Part shown: one piece after another, positions 33,975 to 64,000 of the stretch
Numbering within the stretch: the first letter of the stretch is position 1
How the letters are laid out: each line of letters starts with the position of its first letter
DNA from: Scatophagus argus
Lineage: Eukaryota; Chordata; Actinopteri; Scatophagidae
NCBI RefSeq assembly: GCF_020382885.2
Contig: NC_058504.1
Location: 7,554,519 to 7,618,518, forward strand
Reading direction: 5' to 3'
Length of the DNA stretch: 64,000 nt
Translations under genes and position numbers: made by a program
Notes under the pieces: generated by a model
What the model was told of the DNA's origin: nothing
Databases searched by the model: none
What the model saw: the letters and a program-made list of their open reading frames with translations, nothing else

Positions 33975-34302
33975 AAGAAGAAGAAGAATCAGCTGTATTG
34001 ACAGTGTATATATTTTTACATGCACACACTGAATTTTTCCTCTACATTTAACCCATCCTTGATTGAACACACATGCAACACCCAGCAAATTACATGCAAT
34101 AAAACACACAGGAGCAGTGGGCTGCCACTGTCGGGCGCCCGGGGAGCAAACTGGGGGTTAAGTGCCTTGCTCAAGGGCACACCGGCCAGCTAATTGGGGT
34201 CGGGGGTGGGGGTCATTTCTTATTAATCACTCCACCACACCCAAATTTTTCCTGCCAGTCCGGTAGGGGAATCGAACCAGTGACCCTCCGGTCACAAGCC
34301 AA
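33975..34302. repeat. Unclassified fish dispersed repeat
   Basis: Contains ATTTAACCCATCCTTG, AGGAGCAGTGGGCTGCCACTG, CGCCCGGGGAGCAAACTGGG, TTAAGTGCCTTGCTCAAGGGCACA and a right part GGGGAATCGAACCAGTGACCCT. I recognise this series as a common fish repeat, but cannot assign the class with confidence. No coding capacity. Confidence 0.6.
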
Positions 34303-37300
34303 ATGTAAGAGAGGGAGTTAGAATTTGATCAGATGTTAGGTCGATCTCACTCATAAGACATCACCTATCAAACCATTTAGCCCTTTAAAAAGTCTCTTAT
34401 CATGTTTGAATTTTGGGGCCTTGAAATGCTACACATTTTAATTGCAGCTTCACCTGTACATCAGCCAGCATCCCTGTCTGATTATCTGACTAGTTATCTC
34501 CTAAATAATATCTTGAAATAAGATCTCCACCACTGAAAATGATATCTTTCATAACTAGATTGTCTGCATTATAGCAAAACTCTTTGAGTTTTGAATACAA
34601 ATGTTTGTGTCCTTGAATACAAACCAATGACAATTTTTAGAGCTTTAGAGCAATTTAAAACTGTTATTTGTTTAGCTTAAATAGCATACAGGATGTGATT
34701 ATAATATTAATGAATGAAACCTGTATTTATGAAATTATAAGAGCAAAAAGGAGCTGGAAAAATTAGCAGACTGACAAGGTCCTGCAGGCACAGCTTTGCT
34801 TTTGACCTGTCAGTGAAAACAAGCAAGATGAAGATGGAAAGGCTAACCTTAAGAGCAATCACAAGCATTCATTATCATGCTGTCTGTGGCATTCTCTGGG
34901 ACACGTGATATTTAACAAAGAGACTTTTCTTTGCCCCACTTTTAATTAGCACAGACGATGACCTTTTTGAATTGTCACAGCCTGTGTCACCTACAGAGAA
35001 GAAATTTCATCACTTTATTGGCAATATAGCTACAATGTGTTCATTTTACAGTCTTTAAATTAATATAACTCAATCTATAGATATTAGGGCCAGAGATTTA
35101 CTTTAGTGGTTCATTGATAGGTGACCTAATACATTTTGCATGTACTGTTGCCACTGAGCAGTGCAGCACATACTTATGCATCATATGTTTTAGGCAAGAA
35201 ATGATGCATACTCATAGCTGAAATAACATCACAGCAGGTTATGTATCCATGTGTCCGTTTGGGGAAATTTTTACACATTTGGGCAAATATACTGAAAGAT
35301 ATTGCAAGTTCATCTGCTTGTGAAACTGTTGGTTCTGGGGCCTGTGGGGGCATCCACATGCCCCCCTGATAATCCATGCGTGATCTGGCCTGTGTTCTTT
35401 TGCTTATGGTGCAGGTGCATGAGTTGGGTGTGGTTAGGGATGGCCACTACTAATCAGCATGTTGGCTCCTCCTATCCTGGATCTTAAAGGAACAGAGCAT
35501 CAATCCACACCTGAGAATAATTACCTTGATTGTTCCTGGTGTATATAAAAGGCAGCTTACACAGTCGCTGAGACAACATGTGACAAAGGAGCAGGTTGGA
35601 AATAAAAAAGGGTTTTGTAAATGACTGGAATCCTTTAGCCAAGTAATGCATAATAGTACTCTGGAGAATTCCACTGGTGGACCCCATTGAAGATACTGAC
35701 AGTTGTTTGAGAAGAATGGAGACTGTTTTTCCTCAAGACATGCTACTGTGCTGTTACCTTGTGGAGACTACACCTGCCCTACATGGCCCGACAACACAGA
35801 ATCTGCAAGGGCTGCTGCAGTAATTCATGAAGCGTGAACACAACATTCCTGTACTTGCTCAGCAGTAGCAACACGCTTCAGTATGGTGGTCTATAGACAA
35901 TGTAGGAGATAGCTGTTGCCAGGACTCCAACTGTGTTGCCAAAATAACAGCGGAGGACAAGAGTGTATCTCCGACAGGTGCTTGCAAGGAAAAGAACATT
36001 TGCCATCAGTCAGAGGAGCTGAACATACTACAGCCTTTGTCCAAACACAAAGCCTACCAAGGTCTACCACCTGATATGGTAAGTTATCACAAAGCCGTTG
36101 AATAAAAGTACTGGATTTAGGTAATCTGAATTTCAACCAAAGCTATCGTGCCCTCTTATATCTTCTTTGAATGAGTCAAAGGTTCTCTGTAGGTTGACAG
36201 ATGTGAAGAAAGGTGAGTGAGACTTGAGATAAGAATTATTCATACTGTACTCTCGATGCAGGCTATAGCCAAAACATATAGATTGCAAGCAATGAAATGC
36301 AGACGCAAATAAGTACAGCCTTTTGAAAAGTACTGGAACCATTTTGAGATGACTTTTAAGAAGAAAAATATGTTAAAATGGTGCTGAAGTGTGGGTGAAG
36401 CCTTCTGGCTTCTGCTTTTGGAAAATTCTGGTGCACTACTGAGACGGAGACGTCAGCACAGAGATAAGTGTGTGGTTTGAGTTAAAGAAGTGTTGCATCA
36501 GCTAAGCTCAAACCACAGGAGAAGAGGCTGGGAAGAGAAGGCTTTCTTTTCTTTGTTTCTTAGGAAATGTTAAGGATAAATGGACAGCATGACCATAGAA
36601 ACTAATTCCCAAGGCTAACTGAAAAGAGACATGATCAAACCAGCATTTCTTTGCATGCTTGCTATGCATATATCTGGTTACAAAAGTAATGAATTAAAAA
36701 CACAACAAGGGACCAAAATGTCTGAGTTTTGGACTCTGCTGCAAACTACAAAGGGAAAGGTGATGAAAGTAATATTTACTCTTTGAGAGCAGTGAGGAAT
36801 ATGTTTATCTCTTTAGAAAGATGTTTAGCTGTCTCAGATACACTATTGCACACACATGCACATGCATTGTCTCCCAGGGAAATGATTATTTTACCTGTTG
36901 GCTCACCTCTCGAGCTACTTTCCAGCAATGAATCAGTGCCAGAGCAGCAGAGGAAAAAGGCTGTGGGCTGTCTCCCTCCTTTGCTCTCTTGGGCATTAAC
37001 CATAGTGTGAGTCATGTCTGATGGACAGGGCAGAAAAAAGGTAGAGAAAATCCTACTATTTCTATTAAATAGCAGCAGGCCTGCAAGCGGAGTGGATGAG
37101 GGATGGGAAAAGTGTTGAGGAAGTCAACAAGGCAACAAACATGCCCACCCATACAGACACACACTATCTCCTTTTCCATGTGTCAGTCCTTTGACCTATG
37201 GCCAATTACATGTGGGCCTTTTCACTGTGATTAATTTGGAAGAAGAAGAAGAGAAATGGGACTATTTCTGCAAAAAAAAGAAGGTACAAGCGAGAGAAAT

Positions 37301-37565
37301 AACAAAACTGTATTGCTTTTTTTAAGTGGTGGAAGAACTATCCACATCCTTTTAAGTTATGTAAAAATATCACACTGTAAAAACACTCCATTACAAGTAT
37401 GTCCTAGTATCAGAAATGCAGGTACTGGAGAATGTGTATGCATTAATGTGTAAATATCATTCTATTGTTCCATTATTCTGTTGTGCAGCTTTTGGAGCTA
37501 ATTTCTCTACTGAGTGGGACATTTCATGGTGTACAGGCTTGACAGTGCTCTCTTGTGGACCAAGT
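34303..37565. other. Gene-free interval with one promoter-like stretch
   Basis: No supportable exon. At 35532-35545 a TATA-like sequence (GTATATAAAAGGCAGC) is followed about 30 bases later by the sort of sequence where initiation could occur. It may be an LTR or retroelement remnant (see findings). The remainder shows nothing recognisable. Confidence 0.35.
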
Positions 37566-37569
37566 AAAT

Positions 37570-38033
37570 GTATTTACACTATACAGACAAAAGTATTTGG
37601 CCCCCTGACCGTTAGGACTTTAATGACATTGCATTCTAAATACATAGACAGCTTTGCAGGTTTAACAGCTTCCACTCTTATGGGAAGACCTTTTGGAGTG
37701 TTTTTGTGGGAAGTTTTGCCCATTCATGCAGTAGAGTATTTGTGAGATCAGGCGCTGATGTCGAACCAAAAGGCCTGGCTTGAAATCTCTGTTCCAGTTC
37801 ATCCCAAAGGTGTTCAGTGGGGTTGAGGTCAGTGCTCTGTGCTGGCCAGTCAAGTTCTTCCACACCAAACTCATCTGACCATGTCTGGCACAGTCATGCT
37901 GGAATGGAAAAGGGCTTCCCCCAAACTGTTGGCAAAATGTCTTGGTATTCTGAAGCATTAAGTCTTCCCTTCACTGAAAGTAAGGGGCTGAGTCCAAACC
38001 CTGAAAAATAGGCCCATAAAAAGGTTTGTGTGG
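37570..38033 (-). pseudogene. Tc1-type DNA transposon remnant (decayed transposase)
   Basis: The minus strand encodes the C-terminal part of a Tc1-like transposase. LDWPAQSTDLNPTEHLWDEL (around 37810-37857) is the hallmark stretch around the third catalytic acidic residue. A second frame carries FQHDCA (near 37905), so the gene is frameshifted. The left end has ACTATACAGACAAAAGTATTTGG, resembling the terminal repeat of such elements. The remainder of the transposase (N-terminal DNA-binding part) is missing. It is a dead copy. Confidence 0.75.
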
Positions 38034-41000
38034 ACACTTAGTATTTTCCACTGCTGCTCTTTAAGGGTCAGTATGTATAGATCTTGGGAATTTTAGTACT
38101 AAAACTCTATGACTTACATCCAGTTCATTGTGCTAGAAATTTCATTTCATAGCATCTTGTATGAAGAATTTCTGTTGTATCTAATTCAATTTTGGAGCTT
38201 CAATTCTTCCTCGAAGAAATTCTAAATATCTTTCTTTTTTTTTTTAAAGAAAGGACTTTTGAAAAGGGGTTTGATTGTAATTGGTCCCTATTTTCTCTAT
38301 AGAGGGATTGGAAAGAGACTAATTCCTTCTTTTTCCTGCTGCAATGTACATGTACAGTATGTCTATAACCATTATCCCTGTAAAAACCCCCAAGCTGCAG
38401 TCTTCCCCGCTGTAGGGCTTCTCTCAGATGCTGGAATTACAGAAATGTAGAAGCACAGCAAGGGATTAGTGAAAATGAATCCCACATAGGATATACACAG
38501 GGATGAGTTTTTCAGCACTGCTTGAAATGTAGGTTTCCCCCACTGTGTTCTCCAAAGCATCTCAGTTGAAGACGCATTTTTTCCTGATTTCATTATTCAA
38601 ATGAGACAAAGTGGAAGGAAAACATGAAGAAAACATGAAGGTACTTTGACTTCTAGATGATTCAAGTTATGAAAAGGTTATAAATTGAACCGCCTGGGTG
38701 CCTATCTGACCTTCTGTGAGGAATGATACATGGCTCATGAACCTTCTTGACTAATGCAAAGATGATGGACAGAGAGTGACTTGTCAACTCTTCTCAACAT
38801 CATATTTCCTTACATTGGCTATCGGACACTGTCTGTATATGTGTAAACAAAGCTCAGATCCAGAGAATCAGTTTGGTGTAGTATTTTAAACTGCTGCTGT
38901 AGATGCAAAGTGTTTGTTGATGGCTTTGTTTTTCGCATTTCTCTGTTTTTTGCAGTATACATTATCTGGAGCTCTGCGCCATGGGTAGCACAAACACACA
39001 TGATAAAGTACATGAGAAATTGCTGTTCTTATTTTTCTTTATACTCGGTATCATTAGACACAAAAGCTACCTGGTTAGGTGAAGGAAAAGATCGGTGATC
39101 TTTGGTTTCACGAGACACCAATTTCAGTGTGTGTGTGACCCACACGCATTTGGGTTGGAGCTACATTAAAACCTGGTGCTTCTGTTACCTTCTGCATCTA
39201 GACAGAGTAAAGTGACAACATGTTGGTATTTGGTGCACCAGGCTTGCATGTGAGTTAATGCCTGTTCAGTTTGTAAGAAAGGTACTATGTCTTACAGTAC
39301 AGTTACATTTCTGTTCATGCTCACTTTGTCTCACACTAGCATGTGTTTTCCATTTTGTTAGGACCTTCTGGATTGATCTGATGGAATCGTGGGTCAGGGT
39401 ACACTTTTGTTCAACTTGCCCTACAAATTTGCTGTTGGTCAAAAAAATACTAATAACTGTATAATTAGTTTAGAACTGGAGAAATCATATTCCTGTGATG
39501 TGACATTACTTTATTTTAGACAACATACAAGCAGTATTGGCAAACTACTTGTAGAGTGTTGCGAGCTAAGCTAAAAGTTACTTTACGGTACATTAAATGT
39601 GCATGTGTGTGTGTTGTGTTCAATATCGTAACTCAAACCACAGTAACAAAATGGTTAAAAAGCTATATTGACTTCCTTTGGATCTCTTCCTTTCCGTCCT
39701 CACCCTTTGCAGCAAAGATGTCATAGGCATCAGCCTGTGTTTGGCGTTGGTGCCATGTACTGACCCTTACTCGATCAATGAAAGAGCTAAGCTACTGAGA
39801 AGCTGTTTGCTTCAGAAAGCAGTGACGCTACCAGTACTTACTACTTAGTTACTCAGAAGTGCAATTAAACTTGTATTGCCTCCACTGCAACACTTTGCAC
39901 ATGAGTACAAATTCCTGTATTCCAGTATATTCCTATGCTGTTTAGTTTGTCGTCACTCTGCGTGCGCACACAGAACATCTTTTCTGGGCTGAGAGCTGAA
40001 CAGTTTCTCTGAACACGAGGCTTAAGTGTATCTTTAAACTGCAAACATATGTTCAAATGCAAATGTTGGTGAAGAACAATCAGAGATGACACACTGCATC
40101 CGTCTGGACAAATCTTTCCCTTTTTAAATATGTTTTATATAAATGTATGTGACAGTAATTAATGTAATTCTGTTCTGTCTTCCTACTTCTTCTGCACGAG
40201 CTCAGGTTTGCTTTGGTTTCATGTATATCTGAGCTTATGTAGAGAGTAGAGTGCTTTTTGTGCATATAATTTCTTTCACAGTGTACTGTAAAATCCTTCT
40301 GCAAACCAAACCAACACATAGAGTCTATTGCATGTGTTTCCAGCATTACAGAATTACATCATTTAACCCATAGACAGGATATTTGCTTTAAACCTTTACA
40401 CCACCCATGCAGCCAAAAGAGTCTACTCAGAGTGAAAGGATGTCCGTTGCTGGTTGACATTCACAAAGTTTGCACCTGCAGTGCTGTGTGGAGCAAGTAG
40501 TTTCCGCTGTTTACACATATGTTTAAAGGTGACATGTGTAGCATTATCTCATTAATACATCACCTTCAAAAGAGACCAATATTTTCCCTTCGGCTGCTAT
40601 TTCTTCATCCAGCAGCCGTCTAACAGGCAATGCAGGTTTCTCAAGATGCAGGCATATTTCTAATGTTTGGTACCACAGATTTTATCTTACACTAGGCTAC
40701 TATAATTCTGATACTTTTACAGTTGTACCTATTGTTAATGGTCTGTTATTCTGATAAGAAGAACAAAACAATTATAATACAAATGACACTTGCTGTGATA
40801 AAAGGTTTTTGGCTCCATTTAAGATGGTAAAGGACAACATTTTCCCAAGAAAGAAAGAAAGATATAATTAGAAATTGTTTTCCTCGCAAAAGGATCAGAA
40901 TTGTTTTTTAAAAGCAAGATTAGCCAGCCACTGAAAGATAACAGCTCAAATGGTGTAGAGTTGATCGATGTTGTAAAATTTCATCAAGCGTGAAAATCCA

Positions 41001-43590
41001 ACTCAAAGCAGTATTATTTTTCTGTCTATGTATGTATTTCTGTTGTTATGTGTGAAATTGTAAGAGGCCGGTGCTGTAAGGGACAGCAGTATTGATTGCA
41101 GATCTTAGACTCCATTCTCAAAGCTCACACATCTGTTTTATCCCTGGCACCATTGACATTCAGCTGAAATGGGGGTGGGGGGGATGTTGATTACCCCCGA
41201 GGGAGACAGCAAGGGCATGCCTTGAACATGATGACCAGCAGCTACATCATATGTGCATTCCTCTCTCTCCTGCTCACTGTGTGTTCATTTACACACAATC
41301 TTGTGACTTAGACGTGTGTCATTCACCAACAAAACACTCCTTTGGTGGTGTTCAATTACGCAGCAACACACATCACGAGGCGTTCTCAGCGGCTTTAATG
41401 TTCTCATTTGGGTCCATCATTTCATTGGAGCATTACTTCATAGATTAGACTGCTTGATAGTGTGGTTATGTTTTTGTTTTTGTTTTGGTACCTTGTGACA
41501 GAAGACCGGTTGGAGATGTTGGGGGGGTATATTTGTTAAAAGTCACTACACTTTCCGGAATTGTGCATAATGAAAGCGCATGAATCCAGTCAGCCAAGTG
41601 AAGATTCTACATTACTGGAATCCATCAGTCTTCCTATGTCCTCGAAAGAATCCACATGGTGGGAGGACATGCTGTTCTGACATGTGCCAGAAATCGTGGG
41701 CCTCTTTTGAACATGTCAGTCAGGGTTTGTGGATTTAGAAAAGCTCCTTATATTGCCACATAATAAGACAAAGAAAGTGTCATGCCGAAGGAGGATAAAC
41801 ACCACCCAGTGTCATTTTTTTTAGAGCCAGGCAACCTAAAATTAACTTGTATTATGGAGTTATAAGTGATCTGTGAAACTTGATGATTTAATTACAAATA
41901 CTAAAGTAATTACTTACTTAATGGTTTTGAAAGCAGGGCTGTGACTTGCAATCACCATTATTTTTGACATGTGCATACTGATTTCAAAAATGACTTGACT
42001 GTGCAGTAAGTTACTGTACACACTGTACAGTAAGTTAAAGGTACACTATGCTGGATTTTCCTTTTAAAGAATACATCCTCATATATAAACAATTCTTCAG
42101 TTCAGTTATCAGTTATCTGCTTGTACATAGTTGGTTTGTCAGAGTCTCAGCAGGTCAACAACCTGTTCAGATGTTGACAATCTTTCACCCTTACTTTAAT
42201 GTTGAATAGTGTGTTTATAAACCGCAACTGACAAACTGTCCTTCATATGCCTTTTAATATTAAGATTTCCCTACAATCCAGTTTTCTGTGTTGTTTGTTC
42301 TTAACAATAGGAGCTTGTCTTATGCATGCCCTCGCATTCTTTTGTAATATATTAACATTTTTTATATTTATTTAATAAAGTTGTTTGCATTCCACCTTTC
42401 CTGCAAACCATCAACTGTCATCTCTTGTTTTGTCTTAATGCTCCAAAGATGGCCGCATATGCTATTATAAAATTCTGCACCAGAGCCTCCTTATTTCAGC
42501 TTTTCCTCCAGTACAATAGGCTGTGATTGAAAAAGATAACATGGAACACTGGATACATTTTAAAAATCTAAATCAATATAACAACAGAGAGATGATAAAA
42601 TGGAAACAAAAGCATGCTTGAGAACACACATATACTTAGACACACGTGGGTGCACGCACACACTCTTTTTCATTACCTGGGGAACCACACAATACAGAGG
42701 ACTTGATTAGGATTGCCAACAAAAGGACAGTAGGCTTGAGCGTCCTCTCTGAATTCATTGTCATTAGCAGTGGAACACCAAGCCCTTTTCAAACTCATTA
42801 GTTGATAAAACAACCCTCTGATTTTCCATTTAAAAAAAAAAAGAAAAAAGAAAAGACCCATTTGTCCTCTGTTGCTGACAGTGCCTCCCCCCAACCACCA
42901 CACCACAGCCCTGCATTTTCACACCTTCAAAGCTGCTCCAGAGACGGGGAAAGAAATGGCAGCACTAATGCAATTTTCTCAAGAAATTTGGTCAGATTTA
43001 CTCCTAGATTCCTTATGAAAGTGTGTGGTTTCACAGCTAATAATAACAGTTACGATATATATATATATTTTTTTAAAAAAAAAAAAAAAAAGGTTCACAA
43101 AGAGCCACTGATGTGAACTGCCTATTTTGCACTTATTTTACCTCTGCAGTATTTCCACTTTGCGTTATTGTAGAATTTGAGTTCCACTTTGCCTTAAGGT
43201 TTTTCCCTTCCCTCTTGGGATTTGGAGCTGATGGGGTCTATTAAAGACTGAAATAGAAAAGTAATTGTGTTTGTTGAAGTTATGCTGTGACTGAACTTCT
43301 CATGCAGTTAAAAAAGCATTTCTGCGCACACCTCCTGCATCCTCGTACAAAGTAATTAACTGAAACTTGAACTTAAAGATGAACAAATCATTTCTGGTTT
43401 CCTGGCAGAATAACAATTTATTTAAATTTAGACAAAAGGAAATACACATTTGTGCTTTGTGCAGTGTAATGAACAGCTTTTTTAATATATATATATATAT
43501 ATACACCTTATACACATATATAATGTATATTCTAAATTGAAGAATCACCACCAATTGAATATTAATAAATATCAGACCCATACCTCCCCC
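38034..43590. other. Gene-free interval, right part, up to the glra4 3' side
   Basis: No supportable exon. Holds (AT)n with adjacent T and A runs at 43055-43091 and (AT)n at 43484-43502. The phrases TAAAGGTGACATGTGTAGCATTA (40525) and TAAAGGTACACTATGCTGGA (42037) look like ends of a fish repeat family. The right edge may include the 3' UTR of glra4; a minus-strand AATAAA occurs near 43420. Confidence 0.35.
43484..43502. repeat. AT microsatellite
   Basis: A run of alternating AT followed by ACACC, with a second AT-rich simple tract 400 bases to the left. Confidence 0.85.
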
Positions 43591-44065
43591 ACTCCCATTG
43601 GTACCTCTCTTATAATCTAAAGGTATTTAAAAAACCCATTATCTTTTGAATTTTCAAAAACATTCATTCAAAGATGCGTAGTGTCAAAATTCAAGTCAGT
43701 ATGTCTCATCCAGCCAGGATCAACATCCATTTCTCTGAGCTCCCATCATCTCAAATAAACGTCATGAACCCACAAATACCATCAATTCATTTCTTTTTTG
43801 TAAACCTGGCAAATCAAACCATGTAAGAAGCGAGAGGGCAATCGCAAACAACACCAGCCTGAATCCTTGCAGCTTAACCTTGTTCCTCAGCTTAATCACT
43901 CTTTGTCTGAGATCCTGAAGACGCACCTGAGCACAAAGTTTTTAGCAATGGTTAAAGAAGCAGATAAGCCTCTTGACACATTTCCTCATTTTAATGTAGA
44001 TCTGACGAGCAGTTTTGGTTCTGAGAGAAAAAAAATGTGGCAACTGGGTTTGGCAGAGAACCATT

Positions 44066-61043
<16,978 letters not shown>

Positions 61044-64000
61044 CTGACGTTACCCAGGGAGGGAGGGAGCACAAATACAAAGAGAAAGAAGAGAAAAAGA
61101 ACAGCAGAGGAGGAATGTGAGTATATATGGGAGGTAGCAGTGGGGGAGAATCCAACAAAATGAGAAGCCAATAGCTATCACCAAGTCACTCATCAGCAAA
61201 AAATACCCAGCGGTAGATGGGGGAATGAGGGTGAAAAATGATGATTGAATGGCTTGCCTCAGCTGGTAACTATTTCACATCGTGTCTGAGACTTATTGTA
61301 GTTGTTAGGCCCCAACTACAGAGAAGCAGAACAGACTCAGAGGTAAACTTGTCCCTCTCCTGTGCTTTCCACTGCTCGTGGCTTAGCGTGGGTAAGGCTT
61401 GACAGATTGATGGCTCAATTGTAATGCCATGAATGTCGCACTGGAGAGAGGAAGAGTTGATACAACCTCCAGTGAGGCTCGGGCAGCCACTGACAGGAAT
61501 AACCACCAGCCAGAGAGGAAAAGAGACAGAAAAAATCTTTAAGCAAAAGCAAAGAAAGGCAGAGGGAAACAGCCAGGAAAGCCTGGGTCATAATGGATTT
61601 GATTTCTCTCCAGCCCCTGCTGTAGCACAGTTGATTGCACCCCATGCGTTTGATACAATTGTTAACAGTTCACGATCTGTCATGATCTGAAACTCTGGAG
61701 TGCAGATGGCGGCTCGGTCCCCTCCGAGGCACAGCACTGCTGATACCCTGTGTTCTCGTGAGTGTGTGTAGCCAGTCACTGATCCACCAATCTCACAGCC
61801 TCTTAACTGTATTTAGAGTCACCGTTAACACACTGTCAGGGGCTACAGGATCGAGGACTTTGTGGAGGATATTTTGGGCACTTCCTTAGAGATATTCATC
61901 TTGTCATAGTGTAGCAAACAATTAGCAATTGTTTGGAAATGAAAATATAGTGAGGATCATCATTATGACAACTTTGCTGTGTTACTACTATGAAGCTATT
62001 GAATGTGAGTGTGCTAGCTGGGGCCCACCAGCTAATCACACAGTATTAGTCCTGGGTGAATGGACAACAATGTGGGGTATAAACAGTGGACTTCCACTTA
62101 ACTGGACTGTAACTCAGGTTGATTATTCCTCTACAGAATATACTAACAAGAACACTTTGAAAAAGGTTTAAAGATTATTTTGCCCGTTCAGTTTTCTTTC
62201 ACACACATTATTATTGGTATACCTATTTTTAAAACGTGCTTGCTCACTAATGATTTGTCAGCGCTTCCCCGTCTTCAGATGGAAACAAGTGTTTTGCCAA
62301 TTCCAATTGATCTGAATTGACAGTGTGTGTCCTTCCATGTCTGATTTATACAGATGACCATGTCCATTAAAATTCAAAATGAAGAAACAACTGAGTGAGT
62401 GAAGTGTTGCGTTTGCAAGGCTGCAAGTTGCATCAAGACCAATTCTAATGAAATCTACTCTCATGGTTTTGGCCCCGTCTGTTGGTTTGTTAGCATGATT
62501 ATGAGGAAACTACTTGGCAGATTTTCATTAGACTAGCATGCATTTAATTTCTGGAGCAGACACAAATCACAGGGTTGATACAAATTATTTTTCACTTTCA
62601 CAGTACATGTTGTGAGCTGGCTGGAGGGGTCAACTAGACACTGAATGGAGAGAAGTGGCAGCATTAGCAGCAGTGAAGCATATTTTCTGAACATCCGACA
62701 GTAGTTACTTTCTAAAGCACAAACATCTCCGCAAAGCTGCCTGCAGGAAGTTTCCACATTGCTGGATTTTGTGTGAATTCAGACAAAGCGCACATCAAAC
62801 AGACAACAGACCTGCAGCTCTTTGTACATCCATGACACAGAGAGAGCAGAGACTGAGACGGCGGTGTAACCTGGTGACTACACAACTAATCTGTATCAGT
62901 TTACGGATCCCTGACAGGATAAAATTTGAGATCCACTGCTGTTAACGTGAGCTCTAGACGAACACCAGTATGCTGCAGCAACGTTCATTTCTGATGCTGC
63001 CTGGCTTCATTCTGACAGTCGGTTCAGTCTGTATCTTGTTTAGGCTGTTACAATTATTTCAGTACTGAACTCGGCCTCTGCATTCAATGTTAGCTACATA
63101 GCGAAAAACTATTTGCCATGGAGTTATCACATCGTTATTATATCTGTGCCATTTGTAGTCTTTAAATAGGCTTCTAAAGTGGAAACAATGTACTGTGCAT
63201 CGCTGCTGAGCTGGCAGTGGTGCTCTCAGTCACCAGTGAAGGAAGCAACGCTGAACTGATTTGTTCAGTGACAATTATGACTCAGTCAGCTCAACTTGAA
63301 GATTCGTGACTCCTATGTTTACGACATTTATGACTGAGTTCTCCTTCTCGTGGGGACTTCTTTTTTCCAGGCATGAGGGACGATGTAACTCCTTTGTCAG
63401 CTCGTCTATAATATACTTTTAGAATCCTGTTTTCAGCTTTCTGTCGGTTAATTTTAACAGGAACTTTGGCATATCATCTTTTTATGATTTATAATCTCTG
63501 ACATTGAATATTTTGTGTTTTATCCAACACTGTCTTCATCGTTTCAACCTTTACTGAAAGCATTTTTAGCCTGCTGAACAGCCGCGCACACATAATGAGG
63601 GCTGAATAATTGATATTGGTAAAGAACCAAATTTAATTGCTAACTGTCCAATAGCTTCCATCCCTGGAGCCATGCTGCCTGTATTGTAAGGCTGAAACTA
63701 ATACAAGCATCCAGCACCTTAGCTGATTTTCCCAGTGGAGCTGTGCACATACAGTATTTCAGAGGCTCATATTGCACTGGTCCCCTGACTCCACTCAAAC
63801 TGCTGCTGGCTTCAGTCCGCTCTGTAGTGCTCCTGATTTTGCAGTATATTCGTATCTCTACCATCGCCCGTCTCTCTCTTTCTTTTACACACACCTGGTT
63901 ACAGACTCACACAGGCACACAGGGAGGTGGATTTATGGTCAAATGTAGTGGAAGCCATCGATAACAAGATGTCTTTCTTTTGTTGTGCTTGTTTCATCAC
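61044..64000 (-). other. glra4: glra4 intron 1 / upstream region, exon 1 not resolved
   Basis: Upstream of exon 2 a good pyrimidine tract (61047-61095) precedes the acceptor ACGTCAG. Two minus-strand open frames have signal-peptide-like N-termini: ATG at 62692-62694 (MFRKYASLLLMLPLLS...) and ATG near 61590 (MTQAFLAVSLCLSLLLL...). Neither is followed by a strong donor in phase 2, which exon 2 requires, so neither is called. The window ends without another identifiable gene. Confidence 0.4.

Noticed and set aside
61415..61645. Minus-strand frame with MTQAFLAVSLCLSLLLL as glra4 exon 1
   Set aside because: Available GT sites are in the wrong phase, and the sequence looks like a pyrimidine-rich intron.
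62533..62757. Minus-strand frame with a convincing signal-peptide-like start (MFRKYASLLLMLPLLS) as glra4 exon 1
   Set aside because: No good donor in the phase required by exon 2 was found downstream of the ATG, so it is noted only as a possibility.

Overview
This window is vertebrate nuclear DNA, and everything points to a ray-finned fish, probably a percomorph teleost. The genes have compact introns with GT-AG splice sites. Coding exons match vertebrate families at the amino-acid level. Introns carry dispersed repeats that I recognise as typical of percomorph genomes. The bacterial-style feature types (operons, CRISPR, phage) do not apply.

Layout, left to right: (1) 1-760, + strand: the last two exons, the first cut by the window edge, of a NIPA-family magnesium transporter closest to NIPA2. 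(2) 2514-3495, - strand: complete two-exon timm8a. (3) 4270-10520, - strand: complete coding part of the Tec-family kinase gene btk (17 coding exons, about 636 residues: PH, BH zinc motif, proline-rich, SH3, SH2, kinase). (4) 14233-16937, + strand: five-exon rpl36a, whose first exon holds only the ATG. (5) 17333-22331, - strand: seven-exon gla (alpha-galactosidase A, 431 residues), tail-to-tail with rpl36a. (6) about 22.5-44 kb: a roughly 21 kb interval with no exon I can support, holding a SINE-like element, a Tc1-type transposase remnant, other dispersed repeats and some AT-rich candidate enhancer blocks. (7) 44066-61043, - strand: exons 2-9 of the glycine receptor subunit glra4; the signal-peptide exon was not found.

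The order timm8a-btk-rpl36a-gla, with glra4 further on, is the human Xq22 gene neighbourhood, so this is an orthologous block of conserved synteny. The genes do not form a pathway: they are a mitochondrial chaperone, an immune kinase, a ribosomal protein, a lysosomal hydrolase, a chloride channel and a magnesium transporter. The NIPA gene beside a Tec kinase resembles human 4p12 (NIPAL1-TXK-TEC) and 5q33 (ITK with NIPAL4 and GLRA1), which suggests an ancient linkage.

I found no undescribed biological system. The most useful observations are: a hAT-like MITE lying against a btk splice acceptor and supplying its pyrimidine tract; an ETS-IRF composite element just upstream of the btk ATG; two CTCF-like motifs on either side of most of rpl36a; degeneration of the SH3 ALYDY motif in btk; and an intact glra4, which is a pseudogene in humans.
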